Below are positions 14,732 through 23,393 of a DNA stretch of 38,773 nt, piece by piece. The position numbers and the translations under genes are program-made. Positions within the stretch are counted from its first letter, which is position 1. Every line of letters begins with the position of its first letter. This DNA comes from Variovorax paradoxus (GTDB lineage Bacteria; Pseudomonadota; Gammaproteobacteria; Burkholderiales; Burkholderiaceae_C). Under the pieces are notes generated by a model. It was not told the DNA's origin, made no database searches, and saw only the letters and a program-made list of their open reading frames with translations. The DNA is taken from NCBI RefSeq assembly GCF_018614955.1, contig NZ_JAGGNV010000013.1, positions 1 to 38,773 on the forward strand. Reading direction: 5' to 3'.

Positions 14732-16603
14732 AGCGCCATTCCCGCAGCACGGCCGCCCCAAGGCGGGAAAGCCCCCCCGGGGGCCATTCCGCAAATCGAG
14801 GCGGTCAACGATTTCGTCATCAAGTTCGCCAACGTCAACGGCTCGGGCTCGGCCTCGGCCAACGAGCTGTTCGCCAAGGCCATCCTGCGCATGGGCGTGC
14901 CGGTGAGCCCGCGCAACATCTTCCCGAGCAACATCCAGGGCCTGCCGACCTGGTACGAGGTGCGCGTGAGCGAGCGGGGCCACATGGGGCGGCGCGGCGG
15001 CACCGACATGATGGTGGCGATGAACCCGCAGACCTGGGATGCCGACGTGGCCGAACTGGAGCCCGGCGGCTATCTGTTCTACGACAGCACGCGGGCGTTG
15101 CCGCCATCGAAATTCCGCGACGACATCCGCGTGATCGGCATGCCGCTGACCGAGATCTGCAACGCCGTCTACCACGACCCGCGCCAGCGCCAGCTGTTCA
15201 AGAACATCGTCTACGTGGGAGCCCTCGCCATCCTGCTGGGCATCGAGCCGGAGGTGGTCGAGAAGCTGTTCGGCGAGCAGTACAAGGGCAAGGAAAAGCT
15301 ATTGGCCTCCAATGTCCAGGCGCTGCACCTGGGCTGCGACTTCGCGCGGGAGCACCTGCGCGGCGAGCCCCTGGGGCTGCAGGTGCGGCGCGCCGACCGC
15401 GTGGGCGACCGGATCTTCGTGGACGGCAACAGCGCCGCGGCCCTGGGCTGCGTGTACGGCGGCGCCACGGTCGCGGCCTGGTATCCGATCACGCCTTCGT
15501 CTTCGGTGGCCGAGGCCTTCCAGAAGTACTGCATGAAGTTCCGCGTCGATCCGGCCAACGGCCAGAACCGCTTTGCCATCGTGCAGGCGGAAGACGAGCT
15601 GGCCTCGATCGGCATGGTGGTCGGTGCCGGCTGGAACGGCGCGCGCGCCTTCACGGCGACCTCGGGGCCGGGCATTTCGCTGATGGCGGAGTTCATCGGC
15701 CTGGCCTACTTCGCCGAGATTCCGGTCACCCTCATCAACGTGCAGCGCGGCGGGCCCTCCACCGGCATGCCCACGCGCACCCAGCAGGCCGACATCCTGT
15801 CCTGCGCCTACGCCTCGCACGGCGACACCAAGCACGTGCTGCTGTTTCCCGAGGATCCGCACGAGTGCTTCGAGCACGCGGCGGCGGCGCTGGACCTGGC
15901 CGACCGGCTGCAGACGCCGGTGTTCCTGATGACGGACCTGGACATCGGCATGAACCAGCGCCTGTGCGCGCCCTTCGAGTGGGACGACAGCCGGGCCTAC
16001 GACCGCGGCAAGGTCATGAGCGCCGAAGAGCTGGAGGCGGGCCGGGACTTCGGCCGCTACAAGGACGTGGACGGCGACGGCATCCCCTGGCGCACGCTGC
16101 CGGGCACGCACCCCACCAAGGGCAGCTTCTTCACCCGCGGCACGACGCGCGACGCCTACGCGCGCTATTCCGAGCGCGGCCCCGACTACATCTACAACAT
16201 GGAGCGGCTCTTGAAGAAGTTCGCGACCGCGGCCACCCTGGTGCCGCAGCCGGTGCTGCGGCCGGCCGCTCAGGAGACGGAGCTCGGCGTGATCTATTTC
16301 GGCTCGACCAGCCCCGCCATGCAGGAGGCGCTGGAGGAACTGGACGAACGCGGCATCCGCCTGGACGCGCTGCGGCTGCGGGCCTTTCCCTTCCCGGACA
16401 GCGTGGTGCAGTTCCTGGCGCAGCACGCCCGCGTGTTCGTGGTCGAGCAGAACCGCGACGGCCAGATGCGCAGCCTGCTGGTCAATGAGCTCGGCATCGA
16501 TCCGGCCCGGCTGGTCCCCGTGCTGCATTTCGACGGCACACCCATCACGGCGCGTTTCGTGGTCCAGGCGATCAGCGCCCATCTCGCCAAGGAGCCCGCA
16601 TGA
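14729..16603 (+). CDS. korA: 2-oxoacid:acceptor oxidoreductase, fused gamma-alpha subunit (KorA)
   Basis: This 624-residue protein combines a gamma domain (about 28-215: FANVNGSGSASANELFAKAI, SERGHMGRRGGTD) and an alpha (pyrimidine-binding) domain. The alpha domain starts near the YPITPSS motif (252-258) and continues through ATSGPGISLMAEFIGLAYF and NVQRGGPSTGMPTRTQQAD. This fused architecture is that of KorA/OforA-type enzymes which oxidise 2-oxoglutarate or related 2-oxoacids with CoA. Residues 1-23 (Pro/Gly-rich, ARPPQGGKAPPGAIP) do not belong to the domain and come from GC-rich repeat-like DNA. The stop overlaps korB by four bases. Confidence 0.9.
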   Translation: MSAIPAARPPQGGKAPPGAIPQIEAVNDFVIKFANVNGSGSASANELFAKAILRMGVPVSPRNIFPSNIQGLPTWYEVRVSERGHMGRRGGTDMMVAMNPQTWDADVAELEPGGYLFYDSTRALPPSKFRDDIRVIGMPLTEICNAVYHDPRQRQLFKNIVYVGALAILLGIEPEVVEKLFGEQYKGKEKLLASNVQALHLGCDFAREHLRGEPLGLQVRRADRVGDRIFVDGNSAAALGCVYGGATVAAWYPITPSSSVAEAFQKYCMKFRVDPANGQNRFAIVQAEDELASIGMVVGAGWNGARAFTATSGPGISLMAEFIGLAYFAEIPVTLINVQRGGPSTGMPTRTQQADILSCAYASHGDTKHVLLFPEDPHECFEHAAAALDLADRLQTPVFLMTDLDIGMNQRLCAPFEWDDSRAYDRGKVMSAEELEAGRDFGRYKDVDGDGIPWRTLPGTHPTKGSFFTRGTTRDAYARYSERGPDYIYNMERLLKKFATAATLVPQPVLRPAAQETELGVIYFGSTSPAMQEALEELDERGIRLDALRLRAFPFPDSVVQFLAQHARVFVVEQNRDGQMRSLLVNELGIDPARLVPVLHFDGTPITARFVVQAISAHLAKEPA

Positions 16604-17655
16604 CCTACCTCGCCAAGCCCAAGCTGCGCCACCCGACGCTGGCCACCAACAAGGTCGGCTACACGCGGCGCGACTACGAGGGCAAGATCTCCACGCTGTG
16701 CGCCGGCTGCGGCCACGACTCGATCTCCGCCGCCATCATCGAGGCCTGCTGGGAGCTGGACATCGAGCCGCATCGCGTGGCGAAGCTCTCGGGCATCGGC
16801 TGCAGCTCCAAGACGCCCGACTACTTTCTGGGCGCCTCGCACGGCTTCAACACGGTGCATGGCCGCATGCCCAGCGTGCTGACCGGCGCCAACCTGGCCA
16901 ACCGCGACCTGCTCTACCTGGGCGTTTCGGGGGACGGCGATTCGGCCTCCATCGGCCTGGGCCAGTTCGCCCACGCCATGCGGCGCGGCGTGCGCATGGC
17001 CTACATCGTGGAGAACAACGGGGTCTATGGCCTGACCAAGGGCCAGTTTTCGGCCACGGCCGACCAGGGCTCCAAGAGCAAGAAGGGCGTCATCAACAGC
17101 GACAGCCCGGTGGACCTGGTGGCCATGGCGCTGCAGCTGGGCGCCAGCTACGTGGGGCGCGGCTTCTCGGGCAACAAGGCGCAGCTGGTGCCGCTGATCA
17201 AGGGGGCGATCAGCCACGGCGGGGCCGCGTTCATCGATGTGATCAGCCCCTGCGTCGCCTTCAACAACCACCCCGGCAGCACCAAGAGCTACGACTACGT
17301 GCGCGAACACAACGAGACGGTGAGCCGCATCGACTTCATCAGCGGGCGGGAGGAGATCACCGTGGACATGGCGCCGGGCGAAGTGATGGACGTGCGCCAG
17401 CACGACGGCACGCTGCTGCGGCTGCGCAGCCTGCATCCCGACTACAACCCCGGCGACCGCTACGCCGCCATGGCCTACATGCAGCGGCACCAGGAAATGG
17501 GCGAAGTGGTGACGGGCCTGCTCTACGTCGATCCGCTGGCCACCGATCTGCACACGGCGCTCAACACCAGCGAGCGGCCGCTCAACACGCTGGGGCCCGC
17601 CGAGCTGTGCCCCGGCGCCGGTGCGCTGGAGCGGCTCAACGCCGCCTTGCGCTAA
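16600..17655 (+). CDS. korB: 2-oxoacid:acceptor oxidoreductase, beta subunit (KorB)
   Basis: The 351-residue protein is the thiamine-diphosphate and Fe-S subunit. It shows CAGCGHD (C34, C37), a third cysteine in SGIGCSSKTPDYF (C68), and the ThDP/Mg2+ motif GDGDSASIGLGQFAHAMRRG starting at 111 and ending near ENNGVYGLTKGQ (138-149). SPCVAFNNHPGSTKSYDYV is typical of 2-oxoglutarate-type beta subunits. With the KorA subunit it forms the decarboxylating, CoA-acylating enzyme, and the FAD/ferredoxin subunit upstream would take the electrons. The substrate cannot be fixed from sequence; 2-oxoglutarate is most likely by family. The CBS gene follows after 45 bases. Confidence 0.92.
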   Translation: MTYLAKPKLRHPTLATNKVGYTRRDYEGKISTLCAGCGHDSISAAIIEACWELDIEPHRVAKLSGIGCSSKTPDYFLGASHGFNTVHGRMPSVLTGANLANRDLLYLGVSGDGDSASIGLGQFAHAMRRGVRMAYIVENNGVYGLTKGQFSATADQGSKSKKGVINSDSPVDLVAMALQLGASYVGRGFSGNKAQLVPLIKGAISHGGAAFIDVISPCVAFNNHPGSTKSYDYVREHNETVSRIDFISGREEITVDMAPGEVMDVRQHDGTLLRLRSLHPDYNPGDRYAAMAYMQRHQEMGEVVTGLLYVDPLATDLHTALNTSERPLNTLGPAELCPGAGALERLNAALR

Positions 17656-17700
17656 ACCAAGGTCCGTCGCAACATAGCGCGTTCCGCAGGAGGGTGCCCC

Positions 17701-18138
17701 ATGGACGAACGTACCGTTTTCCAGTCCATCTCGCGCAAGCATGTGACCAGCCTGGGCCCGCAGGCCAGCGTGCGCGAAGCTGCAGGCGTGATGACGCATG
17801 CCAACTGCGGCAGCGTGCTCATCATCGAGCCGCCGGAGACCCTGCTGGGCATCCTGACCGAGCGCGACCTGATGACGCGGGTGCTGGCCCGCGGGCTCGA
17901 TCCCGAGCGCACCACGGCGCGCGAGGTCATGACGCCCAACCCGATCTGCGTGCCGCCGGAAACGCTGGTGTCCGACGCCGTCGTGCTGATGCTCGAGCGG
18001 GGTTTCCGCCACCTGCCGCTGGTGGCGGGGACGAAGATCCTCGGCGTGTTCTCGGTGCGCGATGCGCTGCCGCGGGAGATCGGCGCGGCGCTGAGCCAGG
18101 CCGAATTCAACGAGCAGGTGAACGACGTCCTGGGTTAG
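17701..18138 (+). CDS. Two-CBS-domain protein linked to the kor operon
   Basis: The 145-residue cytoplasmic protein is a single Bateman module. CBS1 spans about residues 8-68 (TSLGPQASVREAAGVMTHAN, SVLIIEPPETLLGILTERDLMTRVLARG) and CBS2 about 76-133 (VMTPNPICVPPETLVSDAVVLMLERGFRHLPLVAG, GVFSVRDAL). Such modules bind AMP, ATP or SAM and report energy state. A GCAGGAGGG lies just before the ATG at 17701. It follows korB by 45 bases on the same strand, so it may modulate the oxidoreductase; that is inference. Its stop is four bases from the stop of the convergent glycosidase gene. Confidence 0.85.
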   Translation: MDERTVFQSISRKHVTSLGPQASVREAAGVMTHANCGSVLIIEPPETLLGILTERDLMTRVLARGLDPERTTAREVMTPNPICVPPETLVSDAVVLMLERGFRHLPLVAGTKILGVFSVRDALPREIGAALSQAEFNEQVNDVLG

Positions 18139-18142
18139 GGCT

Positions 18143-19328
18143 TCACCAGCCCGCCGCGCCGCCCAGCAGGGCACGCCGGGCGAGCAGGAAGGTCGCCGCA
18201 TTCCAGCTCTGGCCGGCCATCCCCATCGGCGCCAGCGTCCGGCCGTGGAACCACTCGGTGAAACGCCAGTCGCCGAGCTCGTTCACGCGTGCCAGCCGCG
18301 CGAGCTCAGGCCAGGCCAGTGCGTGCAGGCCCAGCCGGGCGAGCGCCATCACCCAGAAGCCGCCGACGAAGGGCCAGATTCCGCCGTTGTGGTACTGGTG
18401 CACGACGTTCTGCTGATGGCGCGCCATGTACGGCCGCCACAGTGCGTGCTGGCGCGTCAGCGGGTGCAGCACGACGCGCACGGGGTAAGGCTCGCAGGCG
18501 TGCGCCGCGCCGATGGTCTTGACGATGCGGCGCGCCATGGAGGAATCGGCCAGCCCGCTCTGGATCGCCAGCACGTTGCCGAACACATCCCCCTCGTTGC
18601 CGACGAAGGAGAGATTGACGAAGCTGAGGTACAGGCCCGGATCGTCTCGGCCGCGCCGCGCATAGTGCCGCAGCAGCCGGGCCCGGTGGTATTCGGGCAG
18701 GTCGCGCTGGAACGGATTGAACAGGTGGTTGAAGTGGTACTGCGTCGCCTCGGCCTGGTCCAGCGCAAAGCGGCGCTTGACGTCGTACCAGAGCGCATTG
18801 CTGTACAGCACGTAACCCGAGCGCGGCATGATGTCGGCCCAGTCGCTGGCCTCGTTCTGCTGCAGCAGCCGAAAGTGCTGGTGCTCCTGCGCCAGCAGCC
18901 AGGCGAGCGCGCGCTCCACCTCGCGGCTCCAGTGCGACGGACCGACGCGGCCATGGCGGCGCACATGGTCCACCGCGATCAGCCACCACAAGGTGGCGTC
19001 GATGCAGCCCAGGTACCAGAAGTCGGCATCGCGGCCTTCCGGGTCGACGTACTTGGGGATCTGTCCGTTGGTCGCCTGCTGCGCCGCGAGCGCGTCGAGG
19101 CTGGCCACCGCGCCCTGCTCCAGCGCGGGCACGCCGCTGCCGCACATCGCCATCACGCAGATCGCGGCGTCGCGCCCGAAGATGCGCGTGTAGCGCCGCG
19201 CCTCGGCCGCTTCGGTACGGCTGGCCGCCAGGATGCCGTGCGGCGTCAGGTTGCGTTGCAGAAGTTCGAGCGAGGCCTGGGAGCATGCGTCGATCAGCGC
19301 GAGCGTGGGGGCGTCAAGGTTCTTCATG
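18143..19328 (-). CDS. (alpha/alpha)6-barrel glycosidase, amylo-alpha-1,6-glucosidase/GH100-like
   Basis: From the ATG at 19328 the protein has about 394 residues. It has no signal peptide and is probably cytoplasmic. It reads as an (alpha/alpha)6 toroid: RYTRIFGRDAAICVMAM (the conserved FGRDA loop), NGQIPKYVDPEGRDADFWYLGCIDATLWWLIA, NEASDWADIMPRSGYVLYSNALWY (WAD catalytic-type loop) and YHNGGIWPFVGGFWVMALARLG. These motifs are shared by glycogen-debranching amylo-1,6-glucosidases and GH100 neutral invertases, so the substrate stays open between an alpha-glucan, sucrose and a related sugar. An ATG at 19367 would add 13 residues and has a weak GAGAA upstream. It converges on the CBS gene. Confidence 0.7.
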
Positions 19329-19545
19329 GGTGGGTTTCGTGCATCGTCGCCTGGGAGTGGCGCCATCGGGAATTCTCGCGGCACATCGGATACCCGATTG
19401 GCCTGGCGGGTGTCGGCGCCCGGCCGGGCCTCGAATACTCGGGTTCGCACGAATGAAATGCCTATCCGCCGCCCAGGACGCGGGGCTAGACTTTCCATGC
19501 TCGCGCACTGCGAGCGGCACGGGACGCTGGAAGGAGGTTGTGGTT

Positions 19546-19872
19546 ATGGCTCTCTATTTGACGCGCTTCAGCTACACGCCCGAAACCTGGGCGCGATTGA
19601 CGAAGAAACCCGAAGACCGCCGCGAAGCGGCACGCAAGTACATCGAGTCGGTCGGCGGGAAGCTGCACGGCTTCTGGTACGCGTTCGGCAGCTACGACGG
19701 CTACAACCTCTGGGAGGCGCCTGACAACGTCTCGATGGCCGCGGTCGCGATTGCGCTGGGTGCGGGTGGTGCGCTGTCGAAAGTCGAGACGACGCCGCTG
19801 CTCACCGTCGAGGAGACCCTGGACGCTCTCGGCCGTGCGCAGGCGGTCGGCTACCGGCCACCCGGCGCGTAG
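19546..19872 (+). CDS. GYD-domain protein
   Basis: The 108-residue protein starts at an ATG with a strong AAGGAGG (19531-19537). It contains the short alpha/beta GYD domain: MALYLTRFSYTPETWARL, GGKLHGFWYAFGSYDGYNLWEAPDN and a final AIALGAGGALSKVETTPLLTVEE. The family is of unknown function; its fold resembles dimeric alpha/beta-barrel (ABM-like) small proteins. It has no signal peptide. It is convergent with the large cyclase/ATPase gene and overlaps its 3' end by 22 bases, so the two transcripts are antisense there. The 217 bases upstream hold no other gene. Confidence 0.85.
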   Translation: MALYLTRFSYTPETWARLTKKPEDRREAARKYIESVGGKLHGFWYAFGSYDGYNLWEAPDNVSMAAVAIALGAGGALSKVETTPLLTVEETLDALGRAQAVGYRPPGA

Positions 19873-22800
19873 TCGCGCAGCTTCGTCTGCCCTTTCTGCA
19901 GCGCGTCGAGCAGCGCCTTCGTTTCGCGAAGGTCGCTGAACTGGAAGCCTTCGGTGAACCAGCCGTAGAGCGGCTGCAACATCCGGCGAGCCTCGGTGTT
20001 GTTTCCCCGACGCTGCCAGAGCCCCGCCAGGTCGCGCGCCGCGCGCAATGAAAAAAGCTTGAGGCCGCGTTCCTCGGCCAGGGCGATGGCGTCCCGGTAG
20101 CGGGCTTCGGCGCCGGTGCCGTCGCCGTCGAGCTCCAGCAACCGGCCGCCAAGCCGCAGCAGTTCGGTCTCGTAGAAACGCTCGTCGGTCTCGCCCTGGA
20201 TGGCCTGCGCTTCGCCGATGAAGCGCTGTGCTTCGTCGCTTCGCCCGGCCCGCAACAGCACGTCCGCCGCCTGCGCCCCGTATTGCGAGCCTTGTTGCTT
20301 TCCGCCGGCGGACCTCCAGAGGTCATAGCCCTTCCTGAGAAGAACGATCCCGGGCTCGACATCGCCCAGGGCAACGCTGGTCCGTCCGAGAAAAATCAAG
20401 GCGTTGGCAACCCGCGTCCGGATGCCGAAACGTTCGGACAGCTCCAGCATCTGCTTCGCTTCCGAAGCTGCCTGCGCATGCTCGCCTTTAGCCAGCAGGA
20501 CCCTGATCCAGGTTTGCCTGGCCATTGCGATCGTTGGGGGATGAGCTCTGGCTTCGGCGATCTGCAACGCTTGCGCCGCGAGCGCTTCGGCCTGCTCCAG
20601 ATAGCCCTGCATCCCGCGCACTCTCATGCTGATGGCGCGAATCATGATCGCCGGATCGGCCCCCGCGATGGGGTGTTCATGCGTGAGCTGCACGCTGTCG
20701 TCGAGCGCCCTGGCCTCTTCCAGGTGCGCCCACGCCTCGCCGATCTCGCCGCGCAGGTAGTGGGCGCTACCGAGGACGATCGATACGCTGACGCGCAACC
20801 GCGGTTGCAGCGACGCCAGCTGCACCTGTTCGATCTCGCGGATGCTTTCGATGATCTCGCTGTTGCTGACCGAGTTCATCGTCGGCGCCGAGCCGACCCA
20901 CGCGCTCACGTAGTCCTCGACCCGTCCGAGTTCTCGCGCCAGTTCGCGCGCCCTTGCGTAGCTCTGGTACGTGGCGCTGGAGGCGTAGCCCTCCGAGAGC
21001 GTCAGCGCGTTGCCGAGTTTCAGTTGGAGAGCCAGCTCGAGCTCGCTGCGCGCCGGCCCGGCAGGCAAGCGGGACACGAGTGCGATGGCGGCGTTGTAGT
21101 GGCTCGCTGCTTCGCGGCTGGCGAATCGGCGCTGCGCCAGGTCGCCGGCCGCCGTCCAGTACCGGAGGGCTTCGCTGCCGTGGCCGGCTTCCTGATGGTG
21201 CTGGGCCAGCAGCTCGGGATGGGCGGCGACGGTCTGCGGCTCGCTGCGCTCCAGCGCGTGCGCGATCTGCGCATGCCGCAGCGCGCGCTGGCTCCTGACC
21301 ATGCTGTTGTAGGCCGTGTCCCGGATCAGCGCATGCTTGAACGCATAGCCCGCATCCGTAGGCGTGCCGCGGCGAAACACCAGCTCGGCGCGAAGCAGCT
21401 CGTCGAGCGCCTGTTCGAGCTGCGCGGCCGGCATCTGCAGCACCTGTGCGAGCAGCGCGTGGCTGAAATCGCGCCCGATGACGGCTGCGACCTGCGCGAT
21501 CTCCTTGGCGGGCGCCAGCCGGTCGAGCCGCGCCATCAGCGAGTCCTGCAGCGTCGATGGAATCGCCAGCGTCTGCAGGGGGCCGTGCAGCAGGTAGCCT
21601 GCCGGCGTGTCCTCGACCAGCGCGGAGGCCAGCACGGTCTTGGTCAGCTCCTCGACGAACAGCGGTACGCCGTCGGTCTTGCGGATGATCTCGTCGATCA
21701 GCTCGGGAGGCAGCGACTTGCCGGCGGTGACCGTTTCGATCAGCGCCGCCGACTGCCGGTGACTCAGCCGGTTCATCGTCAACCGGGTCGAGTTCACCGG
21801 ATTGCCCCAGGACGGCAGGTATTGCGGCCGGCAGGTCAAGAGCATCAGGACGCGCGCGTCGCGCAGCCCATCGACGGCCAGGCCGATCCATTCCTCGGTC
21901 GTCGGATCGATCCAGTGCGCGTCCTCGATCAGCATGAGCAGCGGCGCCCGCAGCGAGACACCGCCGATGACGTCGATCACCGCCTGCAAGGTCGAGGTCT
22001 TCTGTTGCTGCGGCGTCTGGCCGGCCGGGGCCGGCCGGCCTCCATCGGGCAGCATCATCAGCCTGAGCAGGCAACCCAGTGCATCGGGCGCGAGCGACAC
22101 CCCATGCTCGTTCAGATACCGTTCGAAGCCCGCGGCGCGCTGGACCGGTGAATCGGCCGGCGTCAGGTTCGCCGCGATTTCCAGACAGCGCACCAGCGGA
22201 TAGAGGGCGCTGTTGCTGTGAGAGGGCGAGCATTGCAGCACCATCGTCTCGAATGCGCCGGCGGCTGCGCGTTCCCGCAGGGCCTGGGTGATGCGCGACT
22301 TGCCGATCCCCGCTTCGCCGGAGAGCAGCACGATCTGGCCCTCGCCCTCGCACGCGGTGTTCCAGCGCTCGAGCAGCAGCGCCAGTTCGCTGTCGCGTCC
22401 GATCAACTGGGACAGTTGTTGGGTGTGAACGGCTTCGAAGCGGCTGGCGGTGCGGCGCTCGCGCAGCACCTGCCACGCGTGCACCGGCGCTTCGAAGCCC
22501 TTGAGCTCCAGCATGCCCAGCGAGTCGAGCTCGAACTCTTCGCCGATGAGCCGCCGTGTCCGGTCTGCGATCACGATGCAGTCAGGCGCTGCGTGGGTCT
22601 GCAGCCTGGCCGCCAGGCTCGGCGTTTCGCCGCTGGCGCTCCACTCGGCCGCCGGCGTGCCGGATCCGATCCGGCCGACGACGACCAGGCCCGTCGCGAT
22701 GCCGATCCGCGTGTGCAAGGCGTGCTGGCCAGCCGCTGAAAGCCGGCCGACTGCGGCGATCGCGTCCAGTGCCGCGTGGATCGCACGCGCCGCATCGTCC

Positions 22801-23252
22801 TCGTTGGCGTGCGGATAGCCGAAATACACGAGCACCCCGTCGCCGAGCAGCTGTGCAACGTAGCCGTCGTGCGCAGCCACCGCCGCCGTCACCGCGGCAT
22901 GGTAGTCGCCGATGACGGCCCGCAGGTCTTCGGGATCGAGCAGGCCGGCCAACTGGGTCGAGCCGACCAGGTCGCAGAACATCACCGTCAGTTGCCGCCG
23001 CTCGGCGGCTTGCGCGGTCGCGGGCAAGCTTGCCGCCGCAGCTTGCGTGATGGGGCTCGCGGGCCGCTCCTGGATGCCCTGCGCAATCACCGACAGGATC
23101 CGCTTGCGGTCACCCAGCGCCGCGATGCCGATTTCCTTCAGGTCTGCGTCGGTGAGGCCGGCCAGGACGTCCAGTTCAATGCGCTGCGCCTCGAACATCG
23201 GCGCATAGCGCTCCATGCCGAGCGCGGCCAGCCACTGGACCATCGTTTCCAT
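19851..23252 (-). CDS. SAM domain-adenylate/guanylate cyclase-AAA ATPase-TPR signalling protein
   Basis: The 1133-residue cytoplasmic protein has four parts. Residues 1-62 form a SAM domain (VQWLAALGMERYAPMFEAQ, LTDADLKEIGI). Residues about 85-250 form a class III nucleotide cyclase with the two metal aspartates D94 (MFCDLVGST) and D138 (LLGDGVLVYFGYP). A STAND/AAA ATPase follows with Walker A GEAGIGKS near 313 and Walker B LLMLIEDAHWIDP. The last 500 residues are helical TPR-like repeats (for example RREAASHYNAAIALV, IAEARAHPPTIAMARQTWIRVLLAKGEHAQAA). The family is frequent in Burkholderiales and rhizobia, and its ligand is not known. It may make cAMP when the ATPase/TPR part is engaged. Confidence 0.88.
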   Translation of the reverse strand: METMVQWLAALGMERYAPMFEAQRIELDVLAGLTDADLKEIGIAALGDRKRILSVIAQGIQERPASPITQAAAASLPATAQAAERRQLTVMFCDLVGSTQLAGLLDPEDLRAVIGDYHAAVTAAVAAHDGYVAQLLGDGVLVYFGYPHANEDDAARAIHAALDAIAAVGRLSAAGQHALHTRIGIATGLVVVGRIGSGTPAAEWSASGETPSLAARLQTHAAPDCIVIADRTRRLIGEEFELDSLGMLELKGFEAPVHAWQVLRERRTASRFEAVHTQQLSQLIGRDSELALLLERWNTACEGEGQIVLLSGEAGIGKSRITQALRERAAAGAFETMVLQCSPSHSNSALYPLVRCLEIAANLTPADSPVQRAAGFERYLNEHGVSLAPDALGCLLRLMMLPDGGRPAPAGQTPQQQKTSTLQAVIDVIGGVSLRAPLLMLIEDAHWIDPTTEEWIGLAVDGLRDARVLMLLTCRPQYLPSWGNPVNSTRLTMNRLSHRQSAALIETVTAGKSLPPELIDEIIRKTDGVPLFVEELTKTVLASALVEDTPAGYLLHGPLQTLAIPSTLQDSLMARLDRLAPAKEIAQVAAVIGRDFSHALLAQVLQMPAAQLEQALDELLRAELVFRRGTPTDAGYAFKHALIRDTAYNSMVRSQRALRHAQIAHALERSEPQTVAAHPELLAQHHQEAGHGSEALRYWTAAGDLAQRRFASREAASHYNAAIALVSRLPAGPARSELELALQLKLGNALTLSEGYASSATYQSYARARELARELGRVEDYVSAWVGSAPTMNSVSNSEIIESIREIEQVQLASLQPRLRVSVSIVLGSAHYLRGEIGEAWAHLEEARALDDSVQLTHEHPIAGADPAIMIRAISMRVRGMQGYLEQAEALAAQALQIAEARAHPPTIAMARQTWIRVLLAKGEHAQAASEAKQMLELSERFGIRTRVANALIFLGRTSVALGDVEPGIVLLRKGYDLWRSAGGKQQGSQYGAQAADVLLRAGRSDEAQRFIGEAQAIQGETDERFYETELLRLGGRLLELDGDGTGAEARYRDAIALAEERGLKLFSLRAARDLAGLWQRRGNNTEARRMLQPLYGWFTEGFQFSDLRETKALLDALQKGQTKLRDYAPGGR

Positions 23253-23393
23253 GATTCGCCACCTGTCGATGGGTCTTCGATCGGTGCTCGCAGCGATTGG
23301 GCTTGGTACGCATCGTCCAAGATGTCAGTCGCGTTTGGAGCGAACTTGCGAGGATACGCCTTCGGCTGCGGAGTGATTCATATGTAACCGGCC

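Noticed and set aside
14667..14732. Calling the 21-codon bridge frame a protein-coding gene
   Set aside because: Its sequence follows from the repeat DNA and there is no evidence for a functional peptide. It is reported as part of the element and as a hypothesis for translational coupling.
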